Part shown: in pieces, positions 8,748 through 18,958 of the stretch
How positions within the stretch are numbered: position 1 is the stretch's first letter
How the letters are laid out: every line of letters begins with the position of its first letter
Translations under genes and position numbers: made by a program
Assembly: GCA_935421135.1 (NCBI GenBank)
Contig: OW285195.1
Coordinates: 3,100,001-3,164,000 of the forward strand
From: Bugulina stolonifera
Lineage: Eukaryota > Bryozoa > Gymnolaemata > Cheilostomatida > Bugulidae
Reading direction: 5' to 3'
DNA length: 64,000 bases
The notes under the pieces: generated by a model
What the model saw: the letters and a program-made list of their open reading frames with translations, nothing else
What the model was told of the DNA's origin: nothing
Databases searched by the model: none

Positions 8748-10743
8748 TGTAGTGACGACAAATGTCACAACTGTCACAACACCGACAAACGTCACAACAA
8801 TTTTTCGACAAACGTCACAACAACGACAAACGTCACAAAAGTGCACCGACAAACGTCACAACATCGACAAACGTCACAACAATTTTTCGACAAACGTCAC
8901 AGCACCGACAAACGTCACAAAGGTTCAACAACAAACGTCACAGTGCCAACAAATATCACAAATTTTCAAAAAAATAACACCATAACACCAAAAATGATGC
9001 TTTTTGCTTTAATTTACCCTTCAATCTGATTATTGTTTGCTGTGTTTTAAAAGCTGAAGAAAACCGAAGATAGTTAAAAGCAGAGTGTGACAACTCCCAA
9101 TTGAGAACATGGAATTAAGGATTTAATTTTTTCGCTAAAAATCAAAACAGCTGAGTAGAAGCAGATCTACTTTTGCACAGTTGTCTTGGTTTTTAGCAAA
9201 AAATTTGAATCGATAATTTAATGTCTTCTATGTGGAGTTGTCATACTCTGCCGCCTATATAGTGATTATAATCATTTAATACTAACTACATGTATCTACT
9301 CGTATAATAGCACACGCATATAACATGTTGATTAAAACTGAAACAAGTCTTTACTGGATGTCAACAATGATTGTAGCAAAATACGAATAGCTAGGATCAC
9401 TCAGGTAAGATAAAAACACCAGTTATTGCCGGGAATGTCAGGCTAAACGAATTATGGGATAGAGGTTACTTCCCAATATGATAATTGCATCGAGTTGCAT
9501 CTCGGTTTTTGATACGATTTTCTATGGGACAATTTTGTCGATTTTTAATTGAGAGCGAATAGTTTCTGAAAAAAACAAATTATATCAAAACATTGTGTAG
9601 CACTATGTCTAGTAGTAGAGTAGCATATATTTTTAATTTTATGTAGATCCTTGCATTTAGTTATACAGTGATGTACTTTGTTAGCAAGGAATTTATAGCT
9701 ATAGTTACACATTTAATAGTGATGAATAGGCAGGAGAGTTCCACTTGTCTTCATATTCTAGAAGCAGATGGTTCTAGGATTAAGGTGTCATAACATATTC
9801 CCTTTAGATCTGTTGCCTGCAGCTGCATGGTATTTTTAATTTAGAGAAGTGGTGGTGTATGTGAGACCTAGGCTACAGCGTATGTGTACAAATGTAATGC
9901 AAAACTTCGGCCCTTTGACCAGAATGCGACTCAATGCAATTTTGATATAGTACACTGTACATGTAGTTAAATGGCCATTAGAGGATATTTCGTTTAGCTT
10001 GCCCATATCTGGTAATAGCTGGTGCTTTCATCTTTATTGAGTGATCCTTGCCATCCATATTTTGCTACAGTCATTGTTGCCATTCAGTAATGACTTGCTT
10101 CAGTCCTAATTAACATGTTATACTCACATGTATATCATGCATGTACATGCATATTATCAAAATACGTGTGGTTACAGTCGTATTGAATGATTATAATTTA
10201 TTAAATGAATTCATTACATAGGCTGCATAGTTAACAGCAGAGTGTGACAACTTCCAATAGAGGATACTAAATTAACAATTCAATTTTTTCGCTAAAAATC
10301 AAGTTGGTTGGGCAGAAGCAGGTCTACTTCTGCTCAATTGTATTGGTTTTTGGCGAAAAAATTGAATTGCTAATTTCATGTTCTCTATTGGGAGTTGTCC
10401 CACTCTGCTTTTAGCCATCTTCGGTTTTATTCAGTTTTGAAAACACAACAAACAAAAATAATCCAATTGAAGGATAAATCAAGGCAAAAAGCATTATTTT
10501 TGGTGTTATGGCATTATTTTATTGAAGATTTGTGATATTTGTTGGCATTGTGACGTTTGTCGTTGAACCTTTGTGACGTTTGCCGGTGTTGTGACGTTTG
10601 TCGAAAAATTGTTGTGACGTTTGTCGGTGTTGTGACGTTTGTCGGTGCACTTTTGTGACGTTTGTCGGTGTTGTAACGTTTGTCGAAAAATTGTTGTGAC
10701 ATTTGTCGGTGTTGTGACAGTTGTGACGTTTGTCGTCGCTACA
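8748..10743. mobile_element. Nested 2.0-kb foldback-type DNA transposon
   Basis: Inverted arms of about 500 bp (8,748 to about 9,250 and about 10,230 to 10,743) bound roughly 1 kb of AT-rich filler with no long open frame. The ends are TGTAGTGACGAC and its near-exact inverted partner. CCCCAC occurs immediately outside both ends (8,742-8,747 and 10,744-10,749), a 6-bp target duplication. Each arm starts with about 11 units of a roughly 16-bp repeat of the type CGACAAACGTCACAAC and ends with an inner imperfect palindrome near TTTTTTCGCTAAAAATCAA. It is non-autonomous; its transposase source is unknown. The repeat makes spurious open frames in both arms. Confidence 0.85.
8750..8970 (+). repeat. 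Tandem CGACAAACGTCACAAC repeat, left arm
   Basis: About eleven degenerate units of roughly 16 bp, mirrored as the inverse in 10,540-10,740. Spacers such as AATTTTTCGACAAACG recur every third or fourth unit, so there is a higher-order period of about 60 bp. Confidence 0.75.
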
Positions 10744-10808
10744 CCCCACTCTTAGACAAGCGACTGTAGGAGCAAGTACTAGATGGAACAACTCTCACAC
10801 TATCGAAC

Positions 10809-12155
10809 ATGTCCGTCACACATCGAGCCATCTCTCTCTCCAAGGTTTCTGAAGACTCTCCAGACACGGTTGACTCCAGTTTTGACTTATTTGCCACTCC
10901 GCCGACTCATACAAGCGTGCTCAGAGGTGAGTGGGTACCTTTGGCTCCTGTTACGGACTCCCCTGATGGCACTATTGAATTTAACATCCCGCCCGCAGAC
11001 GAACTCTACACAGATCTATCAAGGTCTTACTTACACACCACAGTAAAGGTGAGCAAGGCTGATGGAAGCGTACTACCTGCGGAAGAACAACTAAAGGTTG
11101 TTCCAGGAGACAATTTTATGCACAGTCTCTTTTCTTCTGCCACTGTTCAACTGGCTGGGCAAGATGTTGAGTATGAACCAAACTATGGACATAGAGCTTA
11201 TGTCGAGAATCTCCTAAACTATGGTAAAGATGCTAAGAGCACATATATGAAAGTTGGGAGTGGGTGGATGGAGGATGAAGGAACTGGAGAAGACTATGAT
11301 GGTATACCTCCCGAAGTGGTTGAAAAAAGAAAGAAGCTTATAGCCACAAGTAAAGAGATGAGCTTCTATGAGAGACCTAGGTTGAGTATGTTTTCTCAAG
11401 GAAGACTTATTCCACCAGGAGTTCGCTCTCGCCTTACTCTACAACGTGCTATTCCACAAATGGCCCTCTTAGCAGAAACAGACAACCCTGCAGGAGGGGC
11501 GAAGATTTCTATAACTAAGACAGAATTGTGGATTCGACGTGTACAAGCCAATCCGGCCTTACAAAAAGCACAAATGGGTGTTTGGGTTGTGCAACAAGAG
11601 TCTATAAAACTACCAATTGACCGAATAAAAACTCATTTCCATGTCATCCCTGCTGGACACCAGTCAGTGAGAGTGAACTTTGATCAAGCGGGACAGAAGC
11701 CAAACAGAGTCTTTGTTGGACTAGTCAACCATACTGCAAAGAGTGGAACGTATAAGCAAAATCCCTTCAAATTTGGACATAACAACCTAAGTTCATTAGA
11801 ACTACTAATTGATGGAACACCAGTGACCCGAAGATATGAACCAAACTTTGCAAGTGGAAAGTTTGCTCGTGAATTCATGAATTTGTTCACTGTCACAAAT
11901 ACATCCGATGCTGATACAGGGAATGAGATCTCCCCTAGCAAATACAAGTCCTGCGCTGCTCTCTACGCCTTTGACATTTCAGGAGATTTGTGTGATGACA
12001 ACTTTCACTTGTTATCAAATGGGAGTCTATCTATTAATCTAGCATTTGCTAATCAAACTCAAAATACACTTGGACTGTTTGTATACGAAGAAAAAGATGA
12101 TATTATCTACTTGAATGCAAATCACGAAGTATCTATGGTAGCTGGGATGATGTAA
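10809..12155 (+). CDS. Polinton 1 major capsid protein (double jelly roll)
   Basis: 448 residues. The N-terminal region (SFDLFATPPTHTSVLRGEW, PADELYTDLSRSYLHT) and VQLAGQDVEYEPNYGHRAYV are typical of the Polinton major capsid family, often labelled F54H12.2-like in animal genomes. The protein forms trimeric double jelly-roll capsomers of an icosahedral shell. The C-terminal part (CAALYAFDISGDLCDDNFH ... TLGLFVYEEKD) aligns by eye with the partial capsid gene at the right edge of this window. Frame and length are intact. It lies 65 bp after the right end of the nested transposon, and the protease gene follows five bases after its stop. Confidence 0.92.
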   Translation: MSVTHRAISLSKVSEDSPDTVDSSFDLFATPPTHTSVLRGEWVPLAPVTDSPDGTIEFNIPPADELYTDLSRSYLHTTVKVSKADGSVLPAEEQLKVVPGDNFMHSLFSSATVQLAGQDVEYEPNYGHRAYVENLLNYGKDAKSTYMKVGSGWMEDEGTGEDYDGIPPEVVEKRKKLIATSKEMSFYERPRLSMFSQGRLIPPGVRSRLTLQRAIPQMALLAETDNPAGGAKISITKTELWIRRVQANPALQKAQMGVWVVQQESIKLPIDRIKTHFHVIPAGHQSVRVNFDQAGQKPNRVFVGLVNHTAKSGTYKQNPFKFGHNNLSSLELLIDGTPVTRRYEPNFASGKFAREFMNLFTVTNTSDADTGNEISPSKYKSCAALYAFDISGDLCDDNFHLLSNGSLSINLAFANQTQNTLGLFVYEEKDDIIYLNANHEVSMVAGMM

Positions 12156-12160
12156 AAAGA

Positions 12161-12688
12161 ATGGATACATTCTCAATCTCGAATATTCTATCTGATGATA
12201 AAATCTCATCAAGCTCCTTTAGAGGGGTTATGCCAAGGGATCATTTCTTAGACTCCTTCTCCCCATCTGGATCTTTTGTTTTCAACACTCAAGCAAGTGA
12301 GAAAAGTGGCGAGCATTGGATCTCTGTTTTTTCGAATGGAAAAGAAATAGAGTATTTCGACTCCTATGGACTCCCCCCTTCTATTTATCCTGATGTGGGT
12401 AAGATGTTACAACAATGGGGAATACCAATAGTATGGAATGGCGAGTGTCTACAAGAAGAGAGTACTAACGTGTGTGGAGACTACTGCATCTTGTTCTGTC
12501 TCCTTCGAGCTCGAGGGTGGACTATGGAGGGAATAATTACACGACTAAGCAGAGTAGAAGGATATGTTCGAGATCGTTCTATAAGAGCTCTATTACAACG
12601 TTTATACTATAATAAAAGAAATAATACTTTCCCACCCACAACGCATGTAAACAATATTATGCTTTTTTCACCTTTTCACTTTGACTAG
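12161..12688 (+). CDS. Polinton 1 adenain-like cysteine protease
   Basis: 175 residues of the adenovirus-protease/Ulp1 fold (C5/C48-like). Catalytic elements in order: His in GEHWISVF, Asp in EYFDSYGLPP, Gln in GECLQEES, Cys in NVCGDYCILF. In viruses this enzyme cleaves capsid and core precursors during maturation. It starts five bases after the major capsid stop, the same order as in the second Polinton. All catalytic residues are present. Confidence 0.92.
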   Translation: MDTFSISNILSDDKISSSSFRGVMPRDHFLDSFSPSGSFVFNTQASEKSGEHWISVFSNGKEIEYFDSYGLPPSIYPDVGKMLQQWGIPIVWNGECLQEESTNVCGDYCILFCLLRARGWTMEGIITRLSRVEGYVRDRSIRALLQRLYYNKRNNTFPPTTHVNNIMLFSPFHFD

Positions 12689-12970
12689 AGAGAAATACTT
12701 CGCTTTACTTATAATTCGTTTTTATCTTACCTGCATTCTTTTTTTTTTCTTTGTTTTTTAGATTTCTGCTTGATTCTTTACTTTTTAGATTTCTTCTTGA
12801 TTCTTTTATTTTTTCTCTATTTATCTTCGTAATAAAACGATACTACTGAAGAAAGCTGCATCTTTTCTATCTCTGAATAATAGTCATCCAACTCAAGCTG
12901 CTCTACCACTGTAGAAACCTTCCTTATATACTAAACTTTCTAATGTATCATCCAATAAGAAAAGACCCCT
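12689..12970. other. T-rich intergenic stretch in Polinton 1
   Basis: Pyrimidine-rich sequence with several oligo-T runs and AATAAAA near 12,831, a possible polyadenylation signal for the capsid-protease unit. No gene. Confidence 0.4.
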
Positions 12971-12984
12971 TTGTATGCTTCGGA

Positions 12985-13600
12985 ATCACATCGGTTTGCA
13001 TCGGGGCACATCGGGGCACATCGGGACACATCGGGGCAACATCGAGTCACATCGGGGCACATCGGGACACATCGGGGCAACATCGGGTCACATCGGGTCA
13101 CATCGGGGCAACATCGGGTTACATCGGGGCACATCGGGGCAACATCGGGTCACATCGGGGCACATCGGGGCACATCGGGGCAACATCGGGTCACATCGGG
13201 GCACATCGGGTCACATCGGGGCACATCGGGGCAACATCGGGGCACATCGGGACACATCGGGGCAACATCGGGTCACATCGGGACACATCGGGACAACATC
13301 GGGTCACATCGGGGCACATCGGGTCACATCGGGGCACATCGGGGCAACATCGGGTCACATCGGGGCACATCGGGTCACATCGGGGCAACATCGGGGCACA
13401 TCGGGGCACATCGGCACACATCGGGGCAACATCGGGTCACATCGGGACACATCGGGGCACATCGGGGCAACATCGGGTCACATCGGGGCACATCGGGGCA
13501 ACATCGGGTCACATCGGGGCACATCGGGGCAACATCGGGGCACATCGGGTCACATCGGGGCAACATCGGGGCACATCGGGACACATCGGGGCACATCGGG
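12985..13600 (+). repeat. CACATCGGGG minisatellite in Polinton 1
   Basis: About 60 tandem units, a mixture of 10-bp CACATCGGGG/CACATCGGGT and 11-bp CAACATCGGG forms, between the protease gene and the right TIR. It is much richer in GC than the genome. No plus-strand frame meets a stop, so it generates three overlapping long pseudo-proteins rich in SGHIGAHR; the lack of stops follows from the unit sequence. The mixture of unit lengths means no single frame is favoured, so I do not call it coding. Confidence 0.9.
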
Positions 13601-13847
13601 TTGTATTATAATAGGTGGAGAATTAGTCAGACTCCTCCTACTAAGCTCTACTATATAGGTGGAGGTTTTCACTCCATCAGTATATTTATAGCCAAGTCTT
13701 TACATCTTTCTTCATTAATAATGCAATGCACATCATAAACCAAACCTTCCGTAGTACTTCTTCTTATCGCTAATGAGAGCTATAGGCAAAGTGCAGCGGA
13801 ATTCGCTCGTTTAGATCACAAGCTTTTCGAGTGAGGGCGCAGGAGAA

Positions 13848-14413
13848 GCGGCGGGCCGCGGCCTAGTCACTTGGCCCGGTGGATACGGGGCACCGGCGTC
13901 GCCTCCACGTGTACGGTCGGCGCCGCACGCAACGTGGTCGGACGCGGCTTGACCGCCTCAAACGATCGGTCGTTCGGGTGAGTGGGGGTTGCGGGGGGAG
14001 GGTGGGCGGCGGTGGAGGAGGAGTGGCGGTGATGACGGTGATGGCGGCGGCGGTGGTGGCGGCGGTGGTGGTGGTGGTGGCGGTGGCAGCGGTGAGGGTG
14101 GCGGTGGCGGCGGCGGCGGCGGTGCGGACGGGACGAGGGCGGTGGCGGGGGAGGAGGAAGGAGTGGGGGGTGGGGGAGGGGAGGAGGGTGGGAAGGAGGG
14201 AGGGAAGGGGTCGTGGCCGGGTTCGGGGTCAAGTGTGCAAATGTTTTTTCGACCAATCAGAAGGGGGGATTTTGGGGTGACCTTGGCAAGGTCGTGTGCA
14301 AAATTTTTGTGCTCTTCTGTGATTGGTTGAAATCGGAAATACCGGCTTGTGATTGGTTGAAAACAGGGGTCAATGAGTGCGTGTCTGTATAGAAGTGCAC
14401 TGACTATACTACT
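13848..14413 (-). repeat. Right TIR of Polinton 1
   Basis: Inverted copy of 2,430-3,004, differing by small indels in the CCACCG low-complexity part. It ends TGACTATACTACT at 14,413, then CATAGG begins host sequence. Confidence 0.92.
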
Positions 14414-15764
14414 CATAGGGACCTATACCATATGCTAGTATAAGAATTTAAATTAGTAATATAATGTCCGCATTCCTATGGAGATTATTGTGTCTGCTTA
14501 CTTCTTTTCAGTTTTTAGCCCTTTACGATGTTGGCAACCAAATGAAAACAATAATAAATTCTAATTCAAAAACAAAATTGGTAGACATTTAGGCCTAAAA
14601 TATGATTGTTATAATTATACTTATTTTTATATTTTACACTATTTTATATTAATTTAAACAATATCAATATGAATAATTGTTAAAATCATTTAAACTGTTG
14701 ACTATTTATTTAATTATATTATAATGATTATTATTATTATTATATTATTATAAATTTAATTTATATTGAAATTCACGCATTGGAGTGATTATCTTAAAGT
14801 TATGTAATAATATTGCATAAATTATTCATATGTCATACCACATCATGTGGCTTCTATAGCATAATTATATATGATAATGACTATGGGGAATTAAAATCAC
14901 ATGTAGTTTAGTAAAAGTATAGTAATAGTGTTAAGTATCGAGTAGGTCTAAAATAAAAATAAAAATACTCAACAGAATAGAATATCAATATTTTATTACT
15001 GAATATTATATATAATTATCATTATAAATGATTGCAATTTGCACTAAAGAAATACTACACAGTGATAGTCAGAGTTTGAGAAGTAAGTGATTTGTGAAGC
15101 TAATGCTGAACTTCTCCCTTTTCAGCCAACAGCCGGTTCCATTCTAAAGTTCAAGCAGTAGGACAAAGAAACAAACTGAAACTGAAGCAGTCTGCATAAT
15201 ATGCAAGATGGAGGTTGGAAAACTCATTTCAAGAGAAGACAATTACATTATTAATAATAAATAGCCTTTAGGTCCTTTCCACTTATTTATAATGGGCCTC
15301 ATGGTTGATGCCCTAGTCAAAAGAGTATTGCTTCAAAGAAACCTGAGCTAAAGCATGCTTGCTGTTGGGGGTAACATTGACAAAATTAGAAGTTACTGCA
15401 TAGACTATGGTCAACATACCAAAGGTACTGCAAATGTGAATAAGAAATAGAAGAACATCAAAACTACTTGTACAAGAAAAATATGAATTAAATTTAGCCA
15501 TATTATCATTTGAGACCAAATAATCAGTTGTCCACCCCCACTCAAAGCTGATCCAACTGGCCTGCAATCAATAGACCGTTCATTCATGACGCAATGTACT
15601 TGTAGCTATATAATAATATAACAGCCACAGTTGTCATTTTACAAAAATGTATTGACACTGTGGTTGTTCTAGGGTACCCCCCTAGAACAACCATATTTTG
15701 CATCGCCTTTCAATCCTTCGATAACCTATATGGTAATTTTCCTGAGGGATGTACTGACATGTAT
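14414..15764. other. AT-rich region without genes
   Basis: Very AT-rich sequence between the Polinton right end and the start of the segmental duplication. I see no exon with plausible splice sites or protein similarity. A perfect short hairpin (GGTTGTTCTAGGG with CCCTAGAACAACC) lies at about 15,662-15,691. Confidence 0.5.
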
Positions 15765-16021
15765 GATATATTGCATATACGATATAATATACACGTGCAA
15801 TGTACAGTATTATCCATGTATAATATAATGAATGGTGTATATTGCATATTGCAAAATGTATAATATTGACACTACATGTTGTACACGTACATGTATTGTA
15901 CAGTAAATACATTATACATTGTAGATAAACATGTGCATGTATATGTATTGTACATACAATATTAGTAATACATGATATCATATGCCTACACAGTTACACG
16001 TTATTGTAATTATCATTATAG

Positions 16022-17607
16022 ATAAGGAGGGATATTTGGGGCAGAAGCTGCTGAGAATACCCAAGTCTGTTCAGTTTACTGATCCACTACCTGCTGATGG
16101 AGAGGGGTGTTATACAGTGAATATTGCTGTAGATGGTAGAGTTATGTGTAGGACATCATCTGGTATGAAGATTATAGATCCTGATACTCTGAATGTCATC
16201 AAGTCAGTAAAGGACACCAATACATTAGAGTGGAGGGAAATCATTCAACCATGTCATGATATGATTGGACGCTGGTATAACAAGAAAGAGAAATCAGGTG
16301 AAGTTGCACTTCTAAACCCAAACAGTCTGCAGAAGATTAGAACCATCTATAAGACCACCCAAGATCTCCTTAGTAGAATAGCTCAGCATGGCTCTGATGT
16401 GTATATAACTGGTGAGAAGGAAAGGCTACTGATAGTCTGCTCCCTGATCGACAACAACAGAGTGCTGAAGATACCACTTACAGATATGGTATACCCAGTA
16501 CCAATATGTGTACTTCCTGACTCCACCATTCTAATAGGAGACTGGGTTGAAGATGGTAAAGTGATCAGATACACCCTGGACAAGGCAGCAGGACAGCTCA
16601 TTAAAGTGTGGACATCTCATCCTATAGATATACCAACTGGTATAGCTTATGATAACAGAGATGAACTGATATATGTGAGCACAGAGGAAGGACAAATCCA
16701 TATAATTCCTCTTGAAGGTGAATAAACATCTTTGTGATAATTACTTTTTATAAACTGTGTACAGTTATGTTATTGATAATTACCTGTGATGAAGTGTGTT
16801 CAGTTATATACGATTATATCACTTGTACATGCATGATATAAAACAGTCATAGTACATTACACTGTATATTATAATACATGTATCAAGTTAGAGATACAGT
16901 AGAGGGAAATCAATTGGATATGTACAACAGTCCAAAATGTACATCATTTTCATCACTTTACAATGTACATGACAGGCATACATGTATATTATAGTCGATA
17001 TAGAATTTATATACAAATACATCGTATATTACATGTAGATATCAAATAGCATGCATTTAAACTACATGTACATGTATATACCGCAGAGCAACGTATATTT
17101 CCCATTGTGTTCTGTACAACATGACATGTACATGTAGGTATAAGATATATTATTTCATAATCACTATTATATACATGTACATGCATATCTTAGTATAGTT
17201 GGTGTTGTACGCATAGATGTATATTCAGATGTACATGTATATTACATATTATCATGTTAGTGTGTTCTGTGTAAGACTATTATATTATTTTATCATACAA
17301 TGGTGTTGTTCTATGACATGTATTACGAACTGGTACATGTATCATAATATGCTATTATTTTCTTGAAGTTTACAATTATTATATTTTTATGCAATGTAAT
17401 GTATGACTACAATATTAACAAATATTATATCATGTAATTGTTACATAATCATATACTGTTATTATTATATTCACAGGATCAGCACTGAGAACTATATCAG
17501 ATGGTGTAGATGTGAATGTAGTATATGATATAGCAGTGACACCTGGTGGTCAGATACTTCTAGCTTGTGGGTATGAAGGTTTAAAGAGATACACATTGAA
17601 ATACTGA
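16022..17607 (+). pseudogene. 3'-terminal exons of a TRIM-like beta-propeller paralogue
   Basis: Two exons, 16,022-16,717 and 17,477-17,607, with an AG acceptor before the first, GTGAAT donor, CAG acceptor and TGA stop. They match the last two exons of the complete gene at 25,837-35,737 in length (696 against 699, and 131 against 131), in splice phase and in sequence, for example KEGYLGQKLLRIPKSVQFTD and CHDMIGRWYN. They encode a six-bladed-propeller-like (NHL-type) substrate-binding domain. No RING, B-box or coiled-coil exon is visible upstream as far as position 1. The homologous intron reaches 2.7 kb upstream, which here falls inside Polinton 1. The frame is open, so it may be a partial duplicate, or a gene split by the Polinton. 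Confidence 0.75.
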
Positions 17608-18478
17608 AATCATGTACATGCTGGACTCTATATGATATGTGAAAGTGGCTGGTCATCGTAAGTAACATAGAGTAACAGGCTTATGATTATCTCAGAGCTG
17701 CTACAGTTGATAGCAGATAACACTGTATTTATGTAGAATATATTATTTCAACTTTCGATACGCACTACATGATAAAGGTAATCAATGTAATGAATGATGT
17801 GTTAGTATTAGGAGTTATTCTCTCATTGTTTAATATATTACTTCATATTAATATTATTGATATCTACCTATACATGTATGTTGTGTTATGATTCCTTACA
17901 ATTTCATGGTTTATATTTACATTATATTAATCAGGTAAAGAGATGCTGTGTGATTTGTGTTTAATTAAAATATATCATTATAATATAGATCAATAGATGA
18001 TAAATACACCTATTAGAAGATAACACTACAGCTCTATTATATACTGACCAGAAAAAATAATGGATAAACATGTACAAAGTGGTAGTTATCTTCTGCCAGC
18101 AATAAGAGTGCCCAGGACTATTCACAAACTTGTAGCCTACAAGTTATCATACAGATATAGCAGTGAAGTCCGTAAAACCATTAGACATCAGATTTCTATG
18201 GTACTTGTTCTATATAAACTGCTTGAACTCAAGTAATTTCTTTGTAAGACTTCAAGCAAACAGTTGTGTCCTGTTAACAGAGTTGTATTGAAAGCTACAT
18301 GGAATAGTGTTCACTGGTCCAGTGTAGGCAAGAGAAGACAATTCCGCTTACGGTAGCACAAGAACACAACAGACTAGGGAAGGACTGGCTGCATTGAACA
18401 TAAATGTGCATAGAAATCTGTTGATACACACATAATTAGGAGAGTTTTGTAACAAAAGCAATGTCAAGCATGACACTA

Positions 18479-18714
18479 GTTCACCAATTCATCAGCGTGC
18501 GAAAGGTCAGACTGAGCGCTTTGTCCACATAGTGAAAAATACCATGAAAAAATGTACAGAGGGAAATTTGTTGACTGCTTTGTTAGCACTGAGAAACACA
18601 CCAATTGACACTAGTCTACCATCACCTGCTCATCTGTTACAAGGTAGAGTTATGAGGACTCAGTCAGATGTCCTTTCTTTGGGATCAAGGTCAAGGGCTA
18701 TGATGTTGCAATAA
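18479..18714 (+). pseudogene. Retroelement integrase fragment, copy 1
   Basis: The frame reads HQRAKGQTERFVHIVKNTMK and then LLALRNTPID with SPAHLLQGRVMRTQ. This is the segment after the catalytic glutamate in Ty3/BEL-type integrases (the pattern KGQxERFV...LLxxRxTP...PAxLLxGRxxR). It is a short remnant without the rest of pol. The same fragment, further decayed, occurs in copy 2 of the duplication. Confidence 0.6.
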
Positions 18715-18958
18715 TCAAATAAAAACTAGAATTAATAAAGAGAAAACATAGCTACCCAGTAACCTATCATAATAAGTACTGATGGTGTTTCTGTGCTATT
18801 CTAAAGAAATTACTACATGTACATGTGTATGCAATAGTTAACCATTCATGGTATGAGCTCCCCATTTGATTATCAATACAAGTTCACCTATATGCGCATA
18901 ACCTATTACAGTATTACATGCATGTAGTACTGTAATATACTGTAAAATTCTGTAATAT

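Larger units (their letters stand above)
2430..14413 (+). mobile_element. Polinton/Maverick element 1, complete ends, no PolB
   Basis: A 12.0-kb element bounded by inverted repeats of about 570 bp whose outer ends read AGTAGTATAGTCAGTGCA. Polinton termini characteristically start with AG. Inside, all genes lie on the plus strand: coiled-coil ORF, membrane ORF, A32/FtsK-type ATPase, two small ORFs, rve integrase with chromodomain, minor capsid, basic amphipathic protein, major capsid, adenain-like protease. All frames are intact. The family normally also encodes a protein-primed DNA polymerase B of over 1,000 codons; there is no room and no frame for one here. The six bases flanking each side (ACTATA and CATAGG) do not match, so the usual 6-bp target duplication is absent or has decayed. 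A 2-kb transposon is nested at 8,748-10,743; without it the element is about 10 kb. Confidence 0.93.

Noticed and set aside
8752..9029. Short open frames rich in TNVTT and RQTSQ, also at 10,514-10,791
   Set aside because: Translations of the CGACAAACGTCACAAC tandem repeat in the foldback arms.
12985..13600. CRISPR-like array
   Set aside because: Units are contiguous with no unique spacers, and the setting is eukaryotic.
12943..13738. Three overlapping 220-255-codon frames (SGHIGAHR type) and minus-strand MCPDVTRC frames
   Set aside because: Products of a 10/11-bp minisatellite whose unit contains no stop; mixed unit lengths favour no frame.
15662..15691. miRNA precursor at the 13-bp hairpin
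   Set aside because: Stem too short and no conserved flank.
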